A stretch of DNA of 41,490 nucleotides from an uncultured Alphaproteobacteria bacterium (GTDB lineage Bacteria > Pseudomonadota > Alphaproteobacteria > Rs-D84), in assembly GCA_937888635.1 (NCBI GenBank), contig CALARG010000053.1:1-41490 (forward strand). Direction: 5' to 3'. The translations under genes were made by a program, and so were the position numbers. Under the pieces are notes generated by a model. It saw only the letters and a program-made list of their open reading frames with translations, searched no databases and was not told the DNA's origin. This document shows, piece by piece, positions 29,533 to 38,940 of this stretch. The stretch's first letter is position 1. Each line of letters begins with the position of its first letter.

Positions 29533-31134
29533 TTATTCTTCAATCTCATACTCATCAATGTATGAGCGGTTGACGGATTCCAGTTTTACGGGTTTATAGT
29601 TTTCTGATTTTATTGGCGCGCTGTCGTCTTCGGGCAGAAATGCAATGATTTGACTGCGTTGGAATTTTGTGGGTTTGGTAATGTTTGTGCCGATTGTTTT
29701 ACTGCGATATTTTGAGCGCAGGCGTTCGGGAATTTGAATATAATTATTTGGGTCAATTCCGTCGGTTTGTAATTCCATTGGGTCGGCGGGTTCTATGTGA
29801 CGCTGTTCAATATTATACAGTGGTGTCATGAAATTTGTGGCGGCGGGTTTTACAACCTGGGGGGTGCCAGATGCGTTTAATTTCATAATGCGCAGCGCGC
29901 GTTCATTGTCGCCGGTCGGTTTCAGGCGGAACAGACCGTCGGTACCGATATAACCACTGGGGTCCAATAAATATGCAACATTAGATTTGTCGGAATACAT
30001 CATGCCAATTGCCATGTTGGCTGCGTCATATCCAAATGATGCCAATCTGTTTGGTTGTGCGCCGGACATTTGTTCATAGACCAGACTGAATTCAGGTGCG
30101 GGGTCAGACAGTGTTGCGAATTTTGCACCACCCATTGTCAGGTCAGATGTGATATCAGATCCGTCCCACATTGTTGTGCCATAGAATTTTGCATCGGACG
30201 CGCCCACATTATAATAACGCAAAAATGATGCCAGGGCCTTGGTGTCATCGCCATTGCCCAGGAATAAAATTGCATTATAGGGCAGGTGACCGACGGCCTC
30301 GGTCTTGGATAATTTATCCAACTGTATATTCAGTCGTGATTTTTCAATTGCGGTTAATTGTTCGTTTATCAATATGTCTGATAAAACCTGGCGGGCGCGC
30401 GTGTGGGCCGCAGTGCGCGCATTGTGCAATGATGCGTCAATGGCGGTGTTCTTGATAGAATCTGTGTCGCGTTCGTTATAGTAAAATACGCCGACCGGTT
30501 CAATTTCAGAAATTTCGGCCGCGCGTAGGGCGGTGCCAGCCATCAGGTGGCCAGAATCTGTGTCAGGGGCCATGATTATAAATTTTTTTATGTTGTCTGA
30601 TTTCATTTCGCGAACAATTGATTCAACACCATTGGTTGGCATCAGGGCAATTGTCATAACGCCATCACCAACCGCGGTTGCGTCAGATGTAAATGATATG
30701 ACCGGAATGTTTTCAGGTTTGGCATCGCGTACAATGCGTGCGTTGTTTGCAAATACAGGGCCAACGATTACCTCGGGATTGCCGGCCAGAACGGTTTTTA
30801 TTGTTTCTGATAAATTATCGGTTGTGTCATAGAAAGATACATTCAGATTTTTTGCGCCACTTTGTAAAATTGCGGTTTCAACAGATGTGCGGATTGTGCG
30901 ACCAACGGGCGCGTTATCGCCAGACAGTGGCAACAGCACCGCCATATTATGCGCGGTGTCAGATTGGGCACTGTCTGTCAGTTGCCCGTACATTTTTGCA
31001 GGCTCACCAGTGGTCAGTGTGCCGTATTCACCCATCCAATCGTTTTCAGGGCCTGATTTATCGCCTGTGCCTGCGCAGCCCGCCAGGGCAAGTGCCAAAA
31101 TAACATAACCAAAAATTCTGTTTTTAATAAGCAT
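29533..31134 (-). CDS. LpoA/YraM-like periplasmic-binding lipoprotein
   Basis: A 533-aa lipoprotein: MLIKNRIFGYVILALALAGCAG has a lipobox LAGC. After a linker, residues about 50-430 have the two-lobed type I periplasmic-binding fold (MAVLLPLSGDNAPVGRTIRTSVETA, NPEVIVGPVFANNARIV, IPVISFTSDATAVGDG, FGYDAANMAIGMMY), as in LpoA-type activators of penicillin-binding proteins and Leu/Ile/Val-binding proteins. LpoA (YraM) in enterobacteria is divergent from rsmI, as here, which supports this reading. The N-terminal TPR domain of true LpoA is missing; the C-terminal 100 residues are polar and may be disordered. The start could also be at 31146 or 31161; 31134 was chosen for the best signal sequence. 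Role in cell-wall synthesis is likely but unproven. Confidence 0.72.
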   Translation of the reverse strand: MLIKNRIFGYVILALALAGCAGTGDKSGPENDWMGEYGTLTTGEPAKMYGQLTDSAQSDTAHNMAVLLPLSGDNAPVGRTIRTSVETAILQSGAKNLNVSFYDTTDNLSETIKTVLAGNPEVIVGPVFANNARIVRDAKPENIPVISFTSDATAVGDGVMTIALMPTNGVESIVREMKSDNIKKFIIMAPDTDSGHLMAGTALRAAEISEIEPVGVFYYNERDTDSIKNTAIDASLHNARTAAHTRARQVLSDILINEQLTAIEKSRLNIQLDKLSKTEAVGHLPYNAILFLGNGDDTKALASFLRYYNVGASDAKFYGTTMWDGSDITSDLTMGGAKFATLSDPAPEFSLVYEQMSGAQPNRLASFGYDAANMAIGMMYSDKSNVAYLLDPSGYIGTDGLFRLKPTGDNERALRIMKLNASGTPQVVKPAATNFMTPLYNIEQRHIEPADPMELQTDGIDPNNYIQIPERLRSKYRSKTIGTNITKPTKFQRSQIIAFLPEDDSAPIKSENYKPVKLESVNRSYIDEYEIEE

Positions 31135-31182
31135 TGAAAAATCCATTTTATTCTGTATCATTTTACTATAAAAGGATTGTAA

Positions 31183-31983
31183 ATGCAAACAGGGCTTTAT
31201 ATTGTTGGTACACCGATTGGAAATTTATCTGATATGTCGCCACGTGCGGTGCAGGTCTTGCAAGATGTGGATTTAATTGCCGCCGAAGATACGCGCGTAT
31301 TTGGTAAATTGGCGGCGCATTTTGATATCAAGACAAAGCGCGTTTCATGTCATGAACATAACGAACGCGATATTGTTCCAGAATTAATTGAAAAAATTCA
31401 AAATGGTGCGGCAATTGCATGTGTCAGTGATGCAGGAATGCCGGGAATTTCAGACCCGGGATTTCGTCTGGTGCATGCGGCGCGCGCGGCGGATGTGCCG
31501 GTGTTTGTTGTGCCGGGGCCGGTTGCGTGTGTATCTGCGCTGGTGTTATCGGGATTTCCGACGGACAGGTTTACATTCTGTGGTTTCTTTGATGATAAAA
31601 AAATTCGCGATGATAATAAAATACCGCATACAATTATTTATTATGAAAGTCCAAATCGTGTTATGGATACAATTGCAACAATGGCGCGCGTTATGCCAGA
31701 ACGACAAATCGCAATTGTGCGTGAAATTACCAAGATTCATGAACAGGCGATTATTGGTTATCCGGCAGAATTATTAGGTATTACACCACCGCGGGGGGAG
31801 ATTGTGATTATTGTTGCACCGCGTCCAGAAAAAAGAATGAGTGATGCAGAGATTTCTGATATAGTTAATGATATTGCGGCGACTTCTATGAAAAGTGCCG
31901 CAGCAGAATTGGCCATGCGCACAGGGATTTCAAAAAAGGAAGCGTACAAGCGTTTACTAGACAAAGGTGGCGATAATGATTAA
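31183..31983 (+). CDS. rsmI: 16S rRNA C1402 2'-O-methyltransferase RsmI
   Basis: Methylates the ribose of C1402 in 16S rRNA using SAM. At 266 aa it is normal. N-terminal tetrapyrrole-methylase-like fold: LYIVGTPIGNLSDMSPRAVQVL (residues 4-25), IAAEDTRVFGKL, SCHEHNE, then the SAM site VSDAGMPGISDPGFRLV (about 85-101), and VVPGPVACVSALVLSG followed by FxFxGFF (RFTFCGFFDDKK). The C-terminal helical tail SKKEAYKRLLDKG is the usual end. An AAAGGATT ribosome site precedes ATG 31183. It is divergent from the LpoA-like gene and overlaps engB by 8 nt (31976-31983), so rsmI, engB and addB form one operon. Confidence 0.96.
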   Translation: MQTGLYIVGTPIGNLSDMSPRAVQVLQDVDLIAAEDTRVFGKLAAHFDIKTKRVSCHEHNERDIVPELIEKIQNGAAIACVSDAGMPGISDPGFRLVHAARAADVPVFVVPGPVACVSALVLSGFPTDRFTFCGFFDDKKIRDDNKIPHTIIYYESPNRVMDTIATMARVMPERQIAIVREITKIHEQAIIGYPAELLGITPPRGEIVIIVAPRPEKRMSDAEISDIVNDIAATSMKSAAAELAMRTGISKKEAYKRLLDKGGDND

Positions 31984-32530
31984 ATTTGTTGGCAGTTTTG
32001 AGACAGTAAAATCTTTGCCAAATTCACACTTTGCAGAATATGCATTTATTGGGCGCAGTAATGTTGGAAAGTCGTCACTGATAAATGCGGTGGTGGGGGC
32101 GCCGATTGCGCGTACTTCTAATACACCGGGGCGTACACAAAGTTTGAATTTATTCAATCTGGACGATCGCGTGATGATTGTTGATTTGCCAGGCTATGGT
32201 TATGCCCGTGTGTCCAAGGTGGATGCAATGCGTTGGCTGAAAAGATTAGAAGAATATTTGTTGACGCGCGTGCAATTAAAGCGACTGTTTATTCTGATTG
32301 ATTCGCGAATTGGTGCCAAAGATGCGGATTTAGATTTGATGGATTTTTGTGATGCAAATGCGATTCCTTATCAGATTGTGTACACAAAAAAAGATAAAAA
32401 AGTACGCGAAGTAAAACAGATGGAAATACTGCATACAGACCATGGTGCAATGTTACCCGATATTTTACAAACATCTGCGGAAAAGAAAACAGGTTTGGAT
32501 TCAATAAAGGAAACACTTGGCATTAAATAA
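31976..32530 (+). CDS. engB: Ribosome biogenesis GTPase EngB/YsxC
   Basis: GTPase needed for large-subunit assembly and, through that, for division. It is 184 aa long. G motifs: G1 GRSNVGKSS (about residues 24-32), G2 TPGRTQ, G3 DLPGYGYARV, G4 TKKDK, and a weak G5 TSAEKKTG. The chosen start ATG 31976 (MIKFVGSFETVKSLPN) has AAAGGTGG at the right distance inside the rsmI end; a GTG 9 nt earlier lies within that site. It overlaps rsmI at its start and addB at its end, a sign of coupled translation. Confidence 0.96.
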   Translation: MIKFVGSFETVKSLPNSHFAEYAFIGRSNVGKSSLINAVVGAPIARTSNTPGRTQSLNLFNLDDRVMIVDLPGYGYARVSKVDAMRWLKRLEEYLLTRVQLKRLFILIDSRIGAKDADLDLMDFCDANAIPYQIVYTKKDKKVREVKQMEILHTDHGAMLPDILQTSAEKKTGLDSIKETLGIK

Positions 32531-35018
32531 AAATATTTTCTGTGCGACAAATCCTGCGCGCGTGTCTGACGCATTGTGGCACCTGATGTGCGATTCGGGT
32601 GTTGATGTGGCGGATATGCTGATTTTTCTGCCCAGCAGACGCGCAGTCAGAACCGTTGAAAAAATGATTGCGCAAAAGTCGGGTGGTGTGGCGATATTGC
32701 CAACACTGGTTGCACTGGGTGAAGGGGCAGACGAAGATGATGCACAAATAGATGCGCCAGATGTTATTTCAAATGTTGAACGCGTTGTAGTATTGGCCAA
32801 GTTGTTGGCGGCGGATGCAAATGTTGGAAATTTAATTACAGCACTGCCAATTGCCCAGGATTTAGTGCGTATGCAGGACTATATGGAAAACGAAGGTGTT
32901 GATGCGGCTGATGTTGATTGGGGTGCGTTGGTTGATGAAAAATATGCAACACATTTTCAGGCAAAAGCAAAAATTCTGGGGATTTTATCAAAATTTATGC
33001 CAATGTATGCGGCGGGGCGCGTGACATCAACGGCGGCGCGAAATCGTGATATTCGGGCATGGAAGAAAGTCTTGGATAATTATAAGTTGGTTGTTGTTTG
33101 TGCATCAACCGCCAGTGTGCCTGCAACCGCGGATTTAATGGAACAGGTTGCAAATTTGCCACATGGGCGAATTATTCTGTCGGGGAAAATTGATTGGCGT
33201 ATGGCGGATTTTGAATTAAATACAAATCCATATAATTCTGAATATAAATTCTTGTCGCGGTTGGGGATGGTGGCATCCGATGTTATTCCGATTGATGTTG
33301 GGGACAGTGCGATTGACTTTATGAATTGGGCGTTTGGTAATGATTGTGGCGTACGGGATGTTAACAAGGATTTATCACATTGCAATTTGATAGAGGTTCC
33401 ACGCGAAGCGGTTGAGGCAGAGGTTGTTGCACAAATTGCGCAAAAAAGTGTTGCAGAAAAAAAATCTGTTCTGGTTATAACGCCGGACGCGGCCGGAAAT
33501 CAGCGAATTGCAAATGCGTTGGGCGCGCGCGGAATTGTTGCGGATTTTTCAGGTGGTGTGTCGGGTGCAATGACAAATGTGGGGCGTGCAATATTAAATT
33601 TATTAGATTCGTGGATAGAAAACGGGGACGATTCTTTTGACGCGATTTACAAGGATATGGAATGCAATTTGTTTAACGCGATTGCAAAAATCATAGAAAA
33701 TAATATGGCATCCTTTGCGCCACAGTTTGAAATTGATGATGCGGTATCTGTGCAAATATGGGCGGCAATTAAAGATGTCTCAGATGCACTGAATGTGGCG
33801 GGGGTGCAGCTGGATTTACAAACGGCGCGCGCATTTGTTGCAGATGCAATTTCGGGTGTATCGGTGCGTGGTGTGATGAATGATGCGGCAGATGTTGTTG
33901 TACTGGGGACAATTGAATCGCGTATGCAGACCGCAGATGTTGTTATATTGACCGGATTGAACGAAGGAATGTTTCCTGCACGCGGATATGAAAATGCATG
34001 GTTGCCACGACGGGTCGCAGAACAAATTGGATTGCCATCGCCAGACAGAAAGGTGTCTTTGCAGTCGTTGGATTTTATGAATCTGTCATGTGGTGGGACG
34101 GTTTACTGGTTGCGGTCAACGCAATCGGGTGGGGTTCAGACAACAGAATCACGGTTCTTGTCACGGGTGATTGCGCGTGGTGGTATCTTTAACAACAAAA
34201 CAGATATTTTAGAAGAGGTTTTGGCGCGTGATAAGGTTGCGCGCCACAGTTTGGATTATTCTGTGCCAACACCACCAAATGATTGGAGTGATGTTTATGT
34301 GACAGAATTAGAATTGCTGATTCATAATCCGTATGCGTTCTATGTGCGGCATATTTTAAAACTGCGCGTGTTGGATGATTATTGGGTTGGTCCAGATGCG
34401 CGTGATTTTGGAAATCTGGTGCATGATGTGGTGGAACATGCGACGGATTTGCGACCAGATGTGTTGGTTGCACAAATGGATATGCGTGCATTGGAAAAGT
34501 TGGGACGGGGCAGTGTGTTGTTCCATTTCTGGCATAAACGCTTTGTAGAAATTGCACCGGTGATTGCAAATGAATTGTCGTCTGTGCCACGCGCATGGGC
34601 GGAAATTGGTGGCGCTGTTAAAATCGCAGGGCGTAATGTTCGGGCGCGCGCAGACAGAATCTGGGATGGTGGGGTGCTGGATATCAAGACAGGGGCGGCA
34701 CCAACAAAATCACAATTGGCCCAGGGTAATATGCCGCAATTACCACTGGAAGCGTATATCTTGCAATCAGGGGGATTTCCAATTCAGACAACGAAAAATT
34801 CCCGGACACCAATTATGCGATTTTTACAACTGCGCAATAATGATGCGCGTGTAATTGAATATGATGCGGACGCAACCCGTGAAATGATATGTGCAGCCGT
34901 TGATAAAGTGACAGAATTATTTAATATTTATTCTGCAGGTGGGGCAGGGTATGAGTATCGCGAGACCGGTGATGCTAAATATAAACAGTATGACGATTTA
35001 GCAAGAATTAAAGATTAA
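32517..35018 (+). CDS. addB: AddB-type helicase/nuclease subunit
   Basis: Subunit of the AddAB double-strand-break repair enzyme in its alphaproteobacterial form. At 833 aa it is at the short end. It starts with TTG 32517 (AATAAAGG upstream), inside the end of engB; no better ATG exists before the conserved start. Seen: an inactive helicase-like N-terminal part (LIFLPSRRAVRTVEKMI, VVLAKLLA), a middle region with VVILTGLNEGMFPARG and LPSPDRKVSLQSLDFM, typical of AddB, and a C-terminal PD-(D/E)XK nuclease (FGNLVHDVVEHA about 640-651, ADRIWDGGVLDIKTG about 710-725, then QLPLEAYIL). The nuclease Asp and Lys (D-x-K in VLDIKTG) are kept. addA, its usual neighbour, does not follow; a palindrome is found at its stop. 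Confidence 0.85.
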   Translation: MALNKNIFCATNPARVSDALWHLMCDSGVDVADMLIFLPSRRAVRTVEKMIAQKSGGVAILPTLVALGEGADEDDAQIDAPDVISNVERVVVLAKLLAADANVGNLITALPIAQDLVRMQDYMENEGVDAADVDWGALVDEKYATHFQAKAKILGILSKFMPMYAAGRVTSTAARNRDIRAWKKVLDNYKLVVVCASTASVPATADLMEQVANLPHGRIILSGKIDWRMADFELNTNPYNSEYKFLSRLGMVASDVIPIDVGDSAIDFMNWAFGNDCGVRDVNKDLSHCNLIEVPREAVEAEVVAQIAQKSVAEKKSVLVITPDAAGNQRIANALGARGIVADFSGGVSGAMTNVGRAILNLLDSWIENGDDSFDAIYKDMECNLFNAIAKIIENNMASFAPQFEIDDAVSVQIWAAIKDVSDALNVAGVQLDLQTARAFVADAISGVSVRGVMNDAADVVVLGTIESRMQTADVVILTGLNEGMFPARGYENAWLPRRVAEQIGLPSPDRKVSLQSLDFMNLSCGGTVYWLRSTQSGGVQTTESRFLSRVIARGGIFNNKTDILEEVLARDKVARHSLDYSVPTPPNDWSDVYVTELELLIHNPYAFYVRHILKLRVLDDYWVGPDARDFGNLVHDVVEHATDLRPDVLVAQMDMRALEKLGRGSVLFHFWHKRFVEIAPVIANELSSVPRAWAEIGGAVKIAGRNVRARADRIWDGGVLDIKTGAAPTKSQLAQGNMPQLPLEAYILQSGGFPIQTTKNSRTPIMRFLQLRNNDARVIEYDADATREMICAAVDKVTELFNIYSAGGAGYEYRETGDAKYKQYDDLARIKD

Positions 35019-35138
35019 AAATAAAATCTAATGGTATATCTATGGACAGTGCCGTCCCCTCATGTAGCGTTTGTACACTACGGGGACGGCACTGTCCATA
35101 TCTATACCATTATCTTTTATTTTTCCCATTGCTAGGGG
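35017..35138 (+). repeat. Palindromic element copy 4
   Basis: Inner arms GGACAGTGCCGTCCCC and GGGGACGGCACTGTCC are perfectly complementary around the loop TCATGTAGCGTTTGTACACTAC. Outer arms pair except for short blocks where ATCTA occurs in the same orientation on both sides. The tail is CCCATTGCTAGGGG. It fills the gap between addB and the convergent xthA and starts at the addB stop. Confidence 0.88.
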
Positions 35139-35161
35139 TTGAGTTTTAGCAACATTTTTAA

Positions 35162-35932
35162 CTATTTTAATTCCAGCATTAATCCACAATGGTCGGTGGG
35201 TTTTTGGTGCAGACGCGGTTCAAGGTCTATTTCACAATTTTTTATCATTTGTGCGGCGGTTTTGTTGCACAGGAAATAATCCAAACGCAGGCCTTGTTTA
35301 TTGCCAACCGTGTCACGGCCACGATATCCGTACCAGGTGTAATCTATTTCATCAGGGTGCAGGGTGCGCCATGCGTCAACCCAACCAGCGTTCAACCATT
35401 CGTTCATGATTGCGCGTGCTGCCGGGGCAGAAATTGCAATACCTTCGTAATTTTTTGGCTTCCAGATGTCGCGGTCTTCAATTGCAACATTAAAGTCGCC
35501 GGCGATTATTACCGGTTCGGCTGAATCCAGGTATTGTGCGATATAGTCTGTAAATGCACGCATCCATTCCAATTTATACGGAAACTTAGGCGATTGGACC
35601 GTGTCGCCATTTGGCATGTATGTATTAATCAGGCGCACGCGACCGTCAACAACGCATTCAAGGAATCGGGCGTTGGGGTCTGCGTAATTGGGCATACCCA
35701 TTGTGACATCTTCTATAGAATATTTAGAAAATGTTGCAACGCCATTCCATGATTTTTGTCCGAAAACCTTGATATTATATCCAAATTCATCAAACAGCAT
35801 GTGTGGAAAGTTTGCAGTTTCAACCTTTAATTCTTGGACCATGATTGTGTCGTATTCGCCGCTGCGCAATATGTCTATAAAACTTTCCGCATGGGCACGA
35901 ATTGAATTGATATTAAGTGTTAAGATTTTCAT
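35162..35932 (-). CDS. xthA: Exodeoxyribonuclease III (XthA)
   Basis: AP endonuclease and 3' exonuclease of base excision repair. At 256 aa it is normal. The start ATG at 35930-35932 (MKILTLNINSIRAHAES) follows AAAGGAAT; an upstream in-frame ATG is within the promoter region. Active-site motifs of the EEP fold: LNINSIRA (residues 5-12), QELKVE (metal-binding Glu), NTYMPNG, GDFNVAIEDRDIW (catalytic Asp and Asn), RLDYFLCN, and the final TDHCGLMLELK with the DH pair. All catalytic residues look present. It converges with addB across palindrome copy 4 and is divergent from the acyl-CoA synthetase gene. Confidence 0.96.
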   Translation of the reverse strand: MKILTLNINSIRAHAESFIDILRSGEYDTIMVQELKVETANFPHMLFDEFGYNIKVFGQKSWNGVATFSKYSIEDVTMGMPNYADPNARFLECVVDGRVRLINTYMPNGDTVQSPKFPYKLEWMRAFTDYIAQYLDSAEPVIIAGDFNVAIEDRDIWKPKNYEGIAISAPAARAIMNEWLNAGWVDAWRTLHPDEIDYTWYGYRGRDTVGNKQGLRLDYFLCNKTAAQMIKNCEIDLEPRLHQKPTDHCGLMLELK

Positions 35933-35934
35933 GT

Positions 35935-35962
35935 TTGCATTCCTTTGATTCCTGAGTATAAT
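35935..35962 (+). promoter_or_regulatory. Promoter of the acyl-CoA synthetase gene
   Basis: TTGCAT 35935-35940 and TATAAT 35957-35962, 16 bp apart, fit the window's promoter consensus. The leader would be about 34 nt with AAGGAAT as ribosome site. Confidence 0.65.
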
Positions 35963-36002
35963 ATTCTTTGTCCAATATAAAAACAACAAGGAATTTTATA
36001 AT

Positions 36003-37583
36003 ATGAATATGTATCAATTACTGGAACGCAGTGCGCAGACATATCCAGATAATTTGTATCTGGTGCGCGAAGGTGTATCCTATAAAGATTTTATTGATTT
36101 GGTAAAGGCACGCGCTGCGTCACTGGACAAGGCGGGTGTTAAAAAAGGCGATGTTGTTGGTATCTTGTCCCACAATATTCCAGAATTTCCAATTTCGCTG
36201 TTTGCGATATGGTATCTGGGGGGGACGGTGTTATTGCTGGATACAAATTTAACACCGTTTGAATATGACAATATGGCAGAAATTACCCAGTGCAAAATGG
36301 TTTGCGCGGAAAAGTCTTTTGTATATAAAACAGATAAATTTAAATTCTATGATATTACAAAAAAAGATGGCAAGGTTAATCCAGATTTAATGCCGGCGGC
36401 GACAGAATCACTGGATGTGGCAACAATGTCATTTACATCAGGTTCAACCGGTACGCCAAAGGTTGTGCCATTGACACACTTTAATTTGGTTGAGTGTGCA
36501 AATTCATTGGAAGATATGGCGGAATGGATTCGTCCGGCGGATTATCTGTATGGTTTCTTGCCGATGTATCATGTGTTTGGTTTTGCGGTTGAAATCTTGG
36601 CAACATTGCACTTTGGTGCCGGTGTATTATTACAGCCAACCGTTAATCCAAAAGAAATCATGGCAGACTTTAAAAAGTTTCGTCCACAGATTATACCTGC
36701 GGTTCCACGCCTGTGGGAAGTGTTCCGCAATAAAATCATTGATAATGTCAAAGCACAAAAGAAATGGTGGCTGGTATCATTTGTCTTGAAATATGGCAAG
36801 ATTTTACAGAAAATCGGCCTGGGCGCACTGGTGCGCAAGGTGCAAAAGCCAATTTTGGATGTGTTTGGTGGGCGCGCGCGTCTGTTGATTGCGGGTGGTG
36901 CTGCAACCAAGCCAGAGGTTGAAACATTCTATGAACGTTTGGGACTGACATTCATCCAAGGTTATGGTTTGACAGAAACAGTTGGACCAATCTGTATTTC
37001 AAAACCAACCAAGAAACGGTTCCCGTTTGCCTTTGGTGGGCCAACATCAAATAACGAATGTGAAATTCGTGATAAAAACGAAGATGGTGTTGGGGTGTTG
37101 TGGCTGCGTGGTCACCAGGTGTTTGGTGGTTATTTGAATAACGAAGCCGCAAATACAGAAATCTTTGATGAACGTGGATTCTTTAATACAGGGGACATGG
37201 TATCAATGGACAAAAATGGTGAATTGCACTTTGCGGGTCGCAAAAAGCAGGTTATTGTTTTGGACAGCGGTAAAAATGTATACCCAGATGAATTAGAAGG
37301 TATGTTCATCACTATCCCAGGTGTAAAAAATGTCGCCGTCTTTGAGCATAAGGTCAAAGATAAAACCGTCACATACGGTGTGTTCAGCGTAGAAGATGGT
37401 ATGACATTGGAAAAACTAGGGGCGGAAATTGCCGCGGCAAATAAAAAAGTTGCCAGTTATAAATGGGTGACTCATTTTGCGATGACAACCGAAGATTTGC
37501 CATTGACCAGTACGCAAAAGGTTAAACATCATGTGGTGCGTCAGAATTTGATTGAGGGTAAGTATCCAGACCGCCATGAATAA
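36003..37583 (+). CDS. AMP-forming acyl-CoA synthetase / ligase
   Basis: ANL-superfamily enzyme (526 aa) that activates a carboxylic acid, probably a fatty acid, with ATP to an acyl-adenylate and then a CoA thioester. Motifs in order: P-loop MSFTSGSTGTPKVVPLTH (about residues 143-160), YGFLPMYHVFGF (about 184-195), LLIAGGAATKPEVE, YGLTETVGP (about 320), GFFNTGDMV, the hinge GRKKQVIVLDSGKNVYPDELE (about 413-433), and the C-terminal TSTQKVKHHVV with the catalytic Lys. A basic, hydrophobic stretch near 255-275 (KKWWLVSFVLKYGKILQKIGLG) is also present in long-chain enzymes and may touch membrane. The exact acid is not told by the sequence; a role in recycling fatty acids or acylating lipids is plausible. 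It has its own promoter and a very strong terminator. Confidence 0.9.
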   Translation: MNMYQLLERSAQTYPDNLYLVREGVSYKDFIDLVKARAASLDKAGVKKGDVVGILSHNIPEFPISLFAIWYLGGTVLLLDTNLTPFEYDNMAEITQCKMVCAEKSFVYKTDKFKFYDITKKDGKVNPDLMPAATESLDVATMSFTSGSTGTPKVVPLTHFNLVECANSLEDMAEWIRPADYLYGFLPMYHVFGFAVEILATLHFGAGVLLQPTVNPKEIMADFKKFRPQIIPAVPRLWEVFRNKIIDNVKAQKKWWLVSFVLKYGKILQKIGLGALVRKVQKPILDVFGGRARLLIAGGAATKPEVETFYERLGLTFIQGYGLTETVGPICISKPTKKRFPFAFGGPTSNNECEIRDKNEDGVGVLWLRGHQVFGGYLNNEAANTEIFDERGFFNTGDMVSMDKNGELHFAGRKKQVIVLDSGKNVYPDELEGMFITIPGVKNVAVFEHKVKDKTVTYGVFSVEDGMTLEKLGAEIAAANKKVASYKWVTHFAMTTEDLPLTSTQKVKHHVVRQNLIEGKYPDRHE

Positions 37584-37617
37584 AAATCCCGCCATTTGGC
37601 GGGATTTTTATTCATGG
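37574..37617. terminator. Bidirectional terminator, perfect 20-bp stem
   Basis: 37574-37593 and 37598-37617 are perfectly complementary over 20 bp around ATTT. The stem includes the last codons and stop of the ligase gene. The inner half, CCCGCC/GGCGGG with A and T runs, is a normal terminator in both directions, serving the ligase gene and the convergent mnmE. Confidence 0.88.
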
Positions 37618-37638
37618 TGTTTGTGTGTAAGGGTGGGG

Positions 37639-38940
37639 CTATTTGCCCAGGCACAGTTGGCCGAATGTTTTATCCAGTACTTCGGTTGCGGTGATTGTAC
37701 CCAAAATTTTGCCAATTGAATCAGATGCGCGGCGTGTGTGCTCGGCAAATATGTCATAGTTTTCGCCTGCGCACAGTGCATATGATAAATCGTCGCGTGC
37801 AGATTCAAGTAATGATTTTGTGCGCGCGTTCAGTGTTAATTTATCTTCGGCACCATCCATAATTTTATGTATTTTTTCGCGCAATGTGTCGGTCAGTGTT
37901 TTCATGCCGTCGCCTGTTTTAGTGGATGTGTAAATTACATTTTTTATATCATGTGTGTCGGTTGTGTCTGATTTATTTATAACAATAATTTCATTGTTGT
38001 GTAAATCACTGAGTGTCACGGATTCTGGCGTATAGACATGAATTATAATGTCTGCATTTTGGATTTCTGATTTGGTGCGTTCAATCCCGATTGATTCAAT
38101 TTCATCGTTTGTTTCGCGAATGCCCGCCGTGTCAGACAGGTTCACTAAAAATCCATCAATATCCAGGTTGATTGACACAACATCGCGTGTTGTGCCGGCA
38201 ATATCAGATACGATTGCACGATTTGAACCCGCCAGATAATTAAATATTGATGATTTGCCAACATTTGTTTCACCGACCAGTGCAACATTTATTCCGCCGC
38301 GAATTGCGCGTGATGTCTGATAATTATTCAGTGCAGTATTAATTTCGTTATATAGTTTTTCTGTGTGCGTGCGAATTGTTTCACCAATGTTTTGTGGCAA
38401 GTCGTCTGCGTTATAGTCCAGAATTGCCGCTGCATACGCAGATATTTCAACCATTTGTTCGCGCCATGCGCTGTAAATATGGCTGTCGTGGCCCAACATA
38501 GAACGCAGGGCATGTTTGCGCTGAACATCTGTTTGTGCGTCCAGCAATGCCGCCAGGCCATCAACATCGGCCAAATCCATTTTGTTGTTATAAAATGCGC
38601 GTCGTGAAAATTCGCCAGGCGTCGCCATGCGCATGCCCAGTGTTTTCAAGTATTCAAACACTGCGTTTATTGTTGCAGGCGCGCCGTGCGTGTGTAATTC
38701 AATAACATCTGTACCGGTGAAAGAATAGGGCGCAGGAAAATATATCGCCAGACATTGGTCAATCAGTTCGCCCATGCCATCGGTCAGATTAACAAAGTAT
38801 GCATAGCGATTTTTTATTTCTGATTTTTTTATTAATGTCTTGAATACATCGGTCAGATTGTCACCAGAGATACGAATTACTGCAACGCCGGATTTGCCGT
38901 GACCAGATGATAATGCAAAAATTGTATCGTTATTATTCAT
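37639..38940 (-). CDS. mnmE: tRNA modification GTPase MnmE
   Basis: With MnmG it makes the 5-carboxymethylaminomethyl group on wobble U34 of certain tRNAs. At 433 aa it is near normal. N-terminal folate-binding part: TIFALSSGHGKSGVAVIRISG (residues 6-26), ELHTHGAPATINAV, and RMATPGEFSRRAFYNNKMDLADVDGLAALLDAQT; G domain with GETNVGKSS (about 221-229), DIAGTTRDV, DTAGIRE and NKSD; and the C-terminal CLGK, the form of the FCIGK motif. The start ATG (38938-38940) lies inside the end of the S8 peptidase gene (8-nt overlap), so translation is likely coupled to it. Confidence 0.96.
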   Translation of the reverse strand: MNNNDTIFALSSGHGKSGVAVIRISGDNLTDVFKTLIKKSEIKNRYAYFVNLTDGMGELIDQCLAIYFPAPYSFTGTDVIELHTHGAPATINAVFEYLKTLGMRMATPGEFSRRAFYNNKMDLADVDGLAALLDAQTDVQRKHALRSMLGHDSHIYSAWREQMVEISAYAAAILDYNADDLPQNIGETIRTHTEKLYNEINTALNNYQTSRAIRGGINVALVGETNVGKSSIFNYLAGSNRAIVSDIAGTTRDVVSINLDIDGFLVNLSDTAGIRETNDEIESIGIERTKSEIQNADIIIHVYTPESVTLSDLHNNEIIVINKSDTTDTHDIKNVIYTSTKTGDGMKTLTDTLREKIHKIMDGAEDKLTLNARTKSLLESARDDLSYALCAGENYDIFAEHTRRASDSIGKILGTITATEVLDKTFGQLCLGK

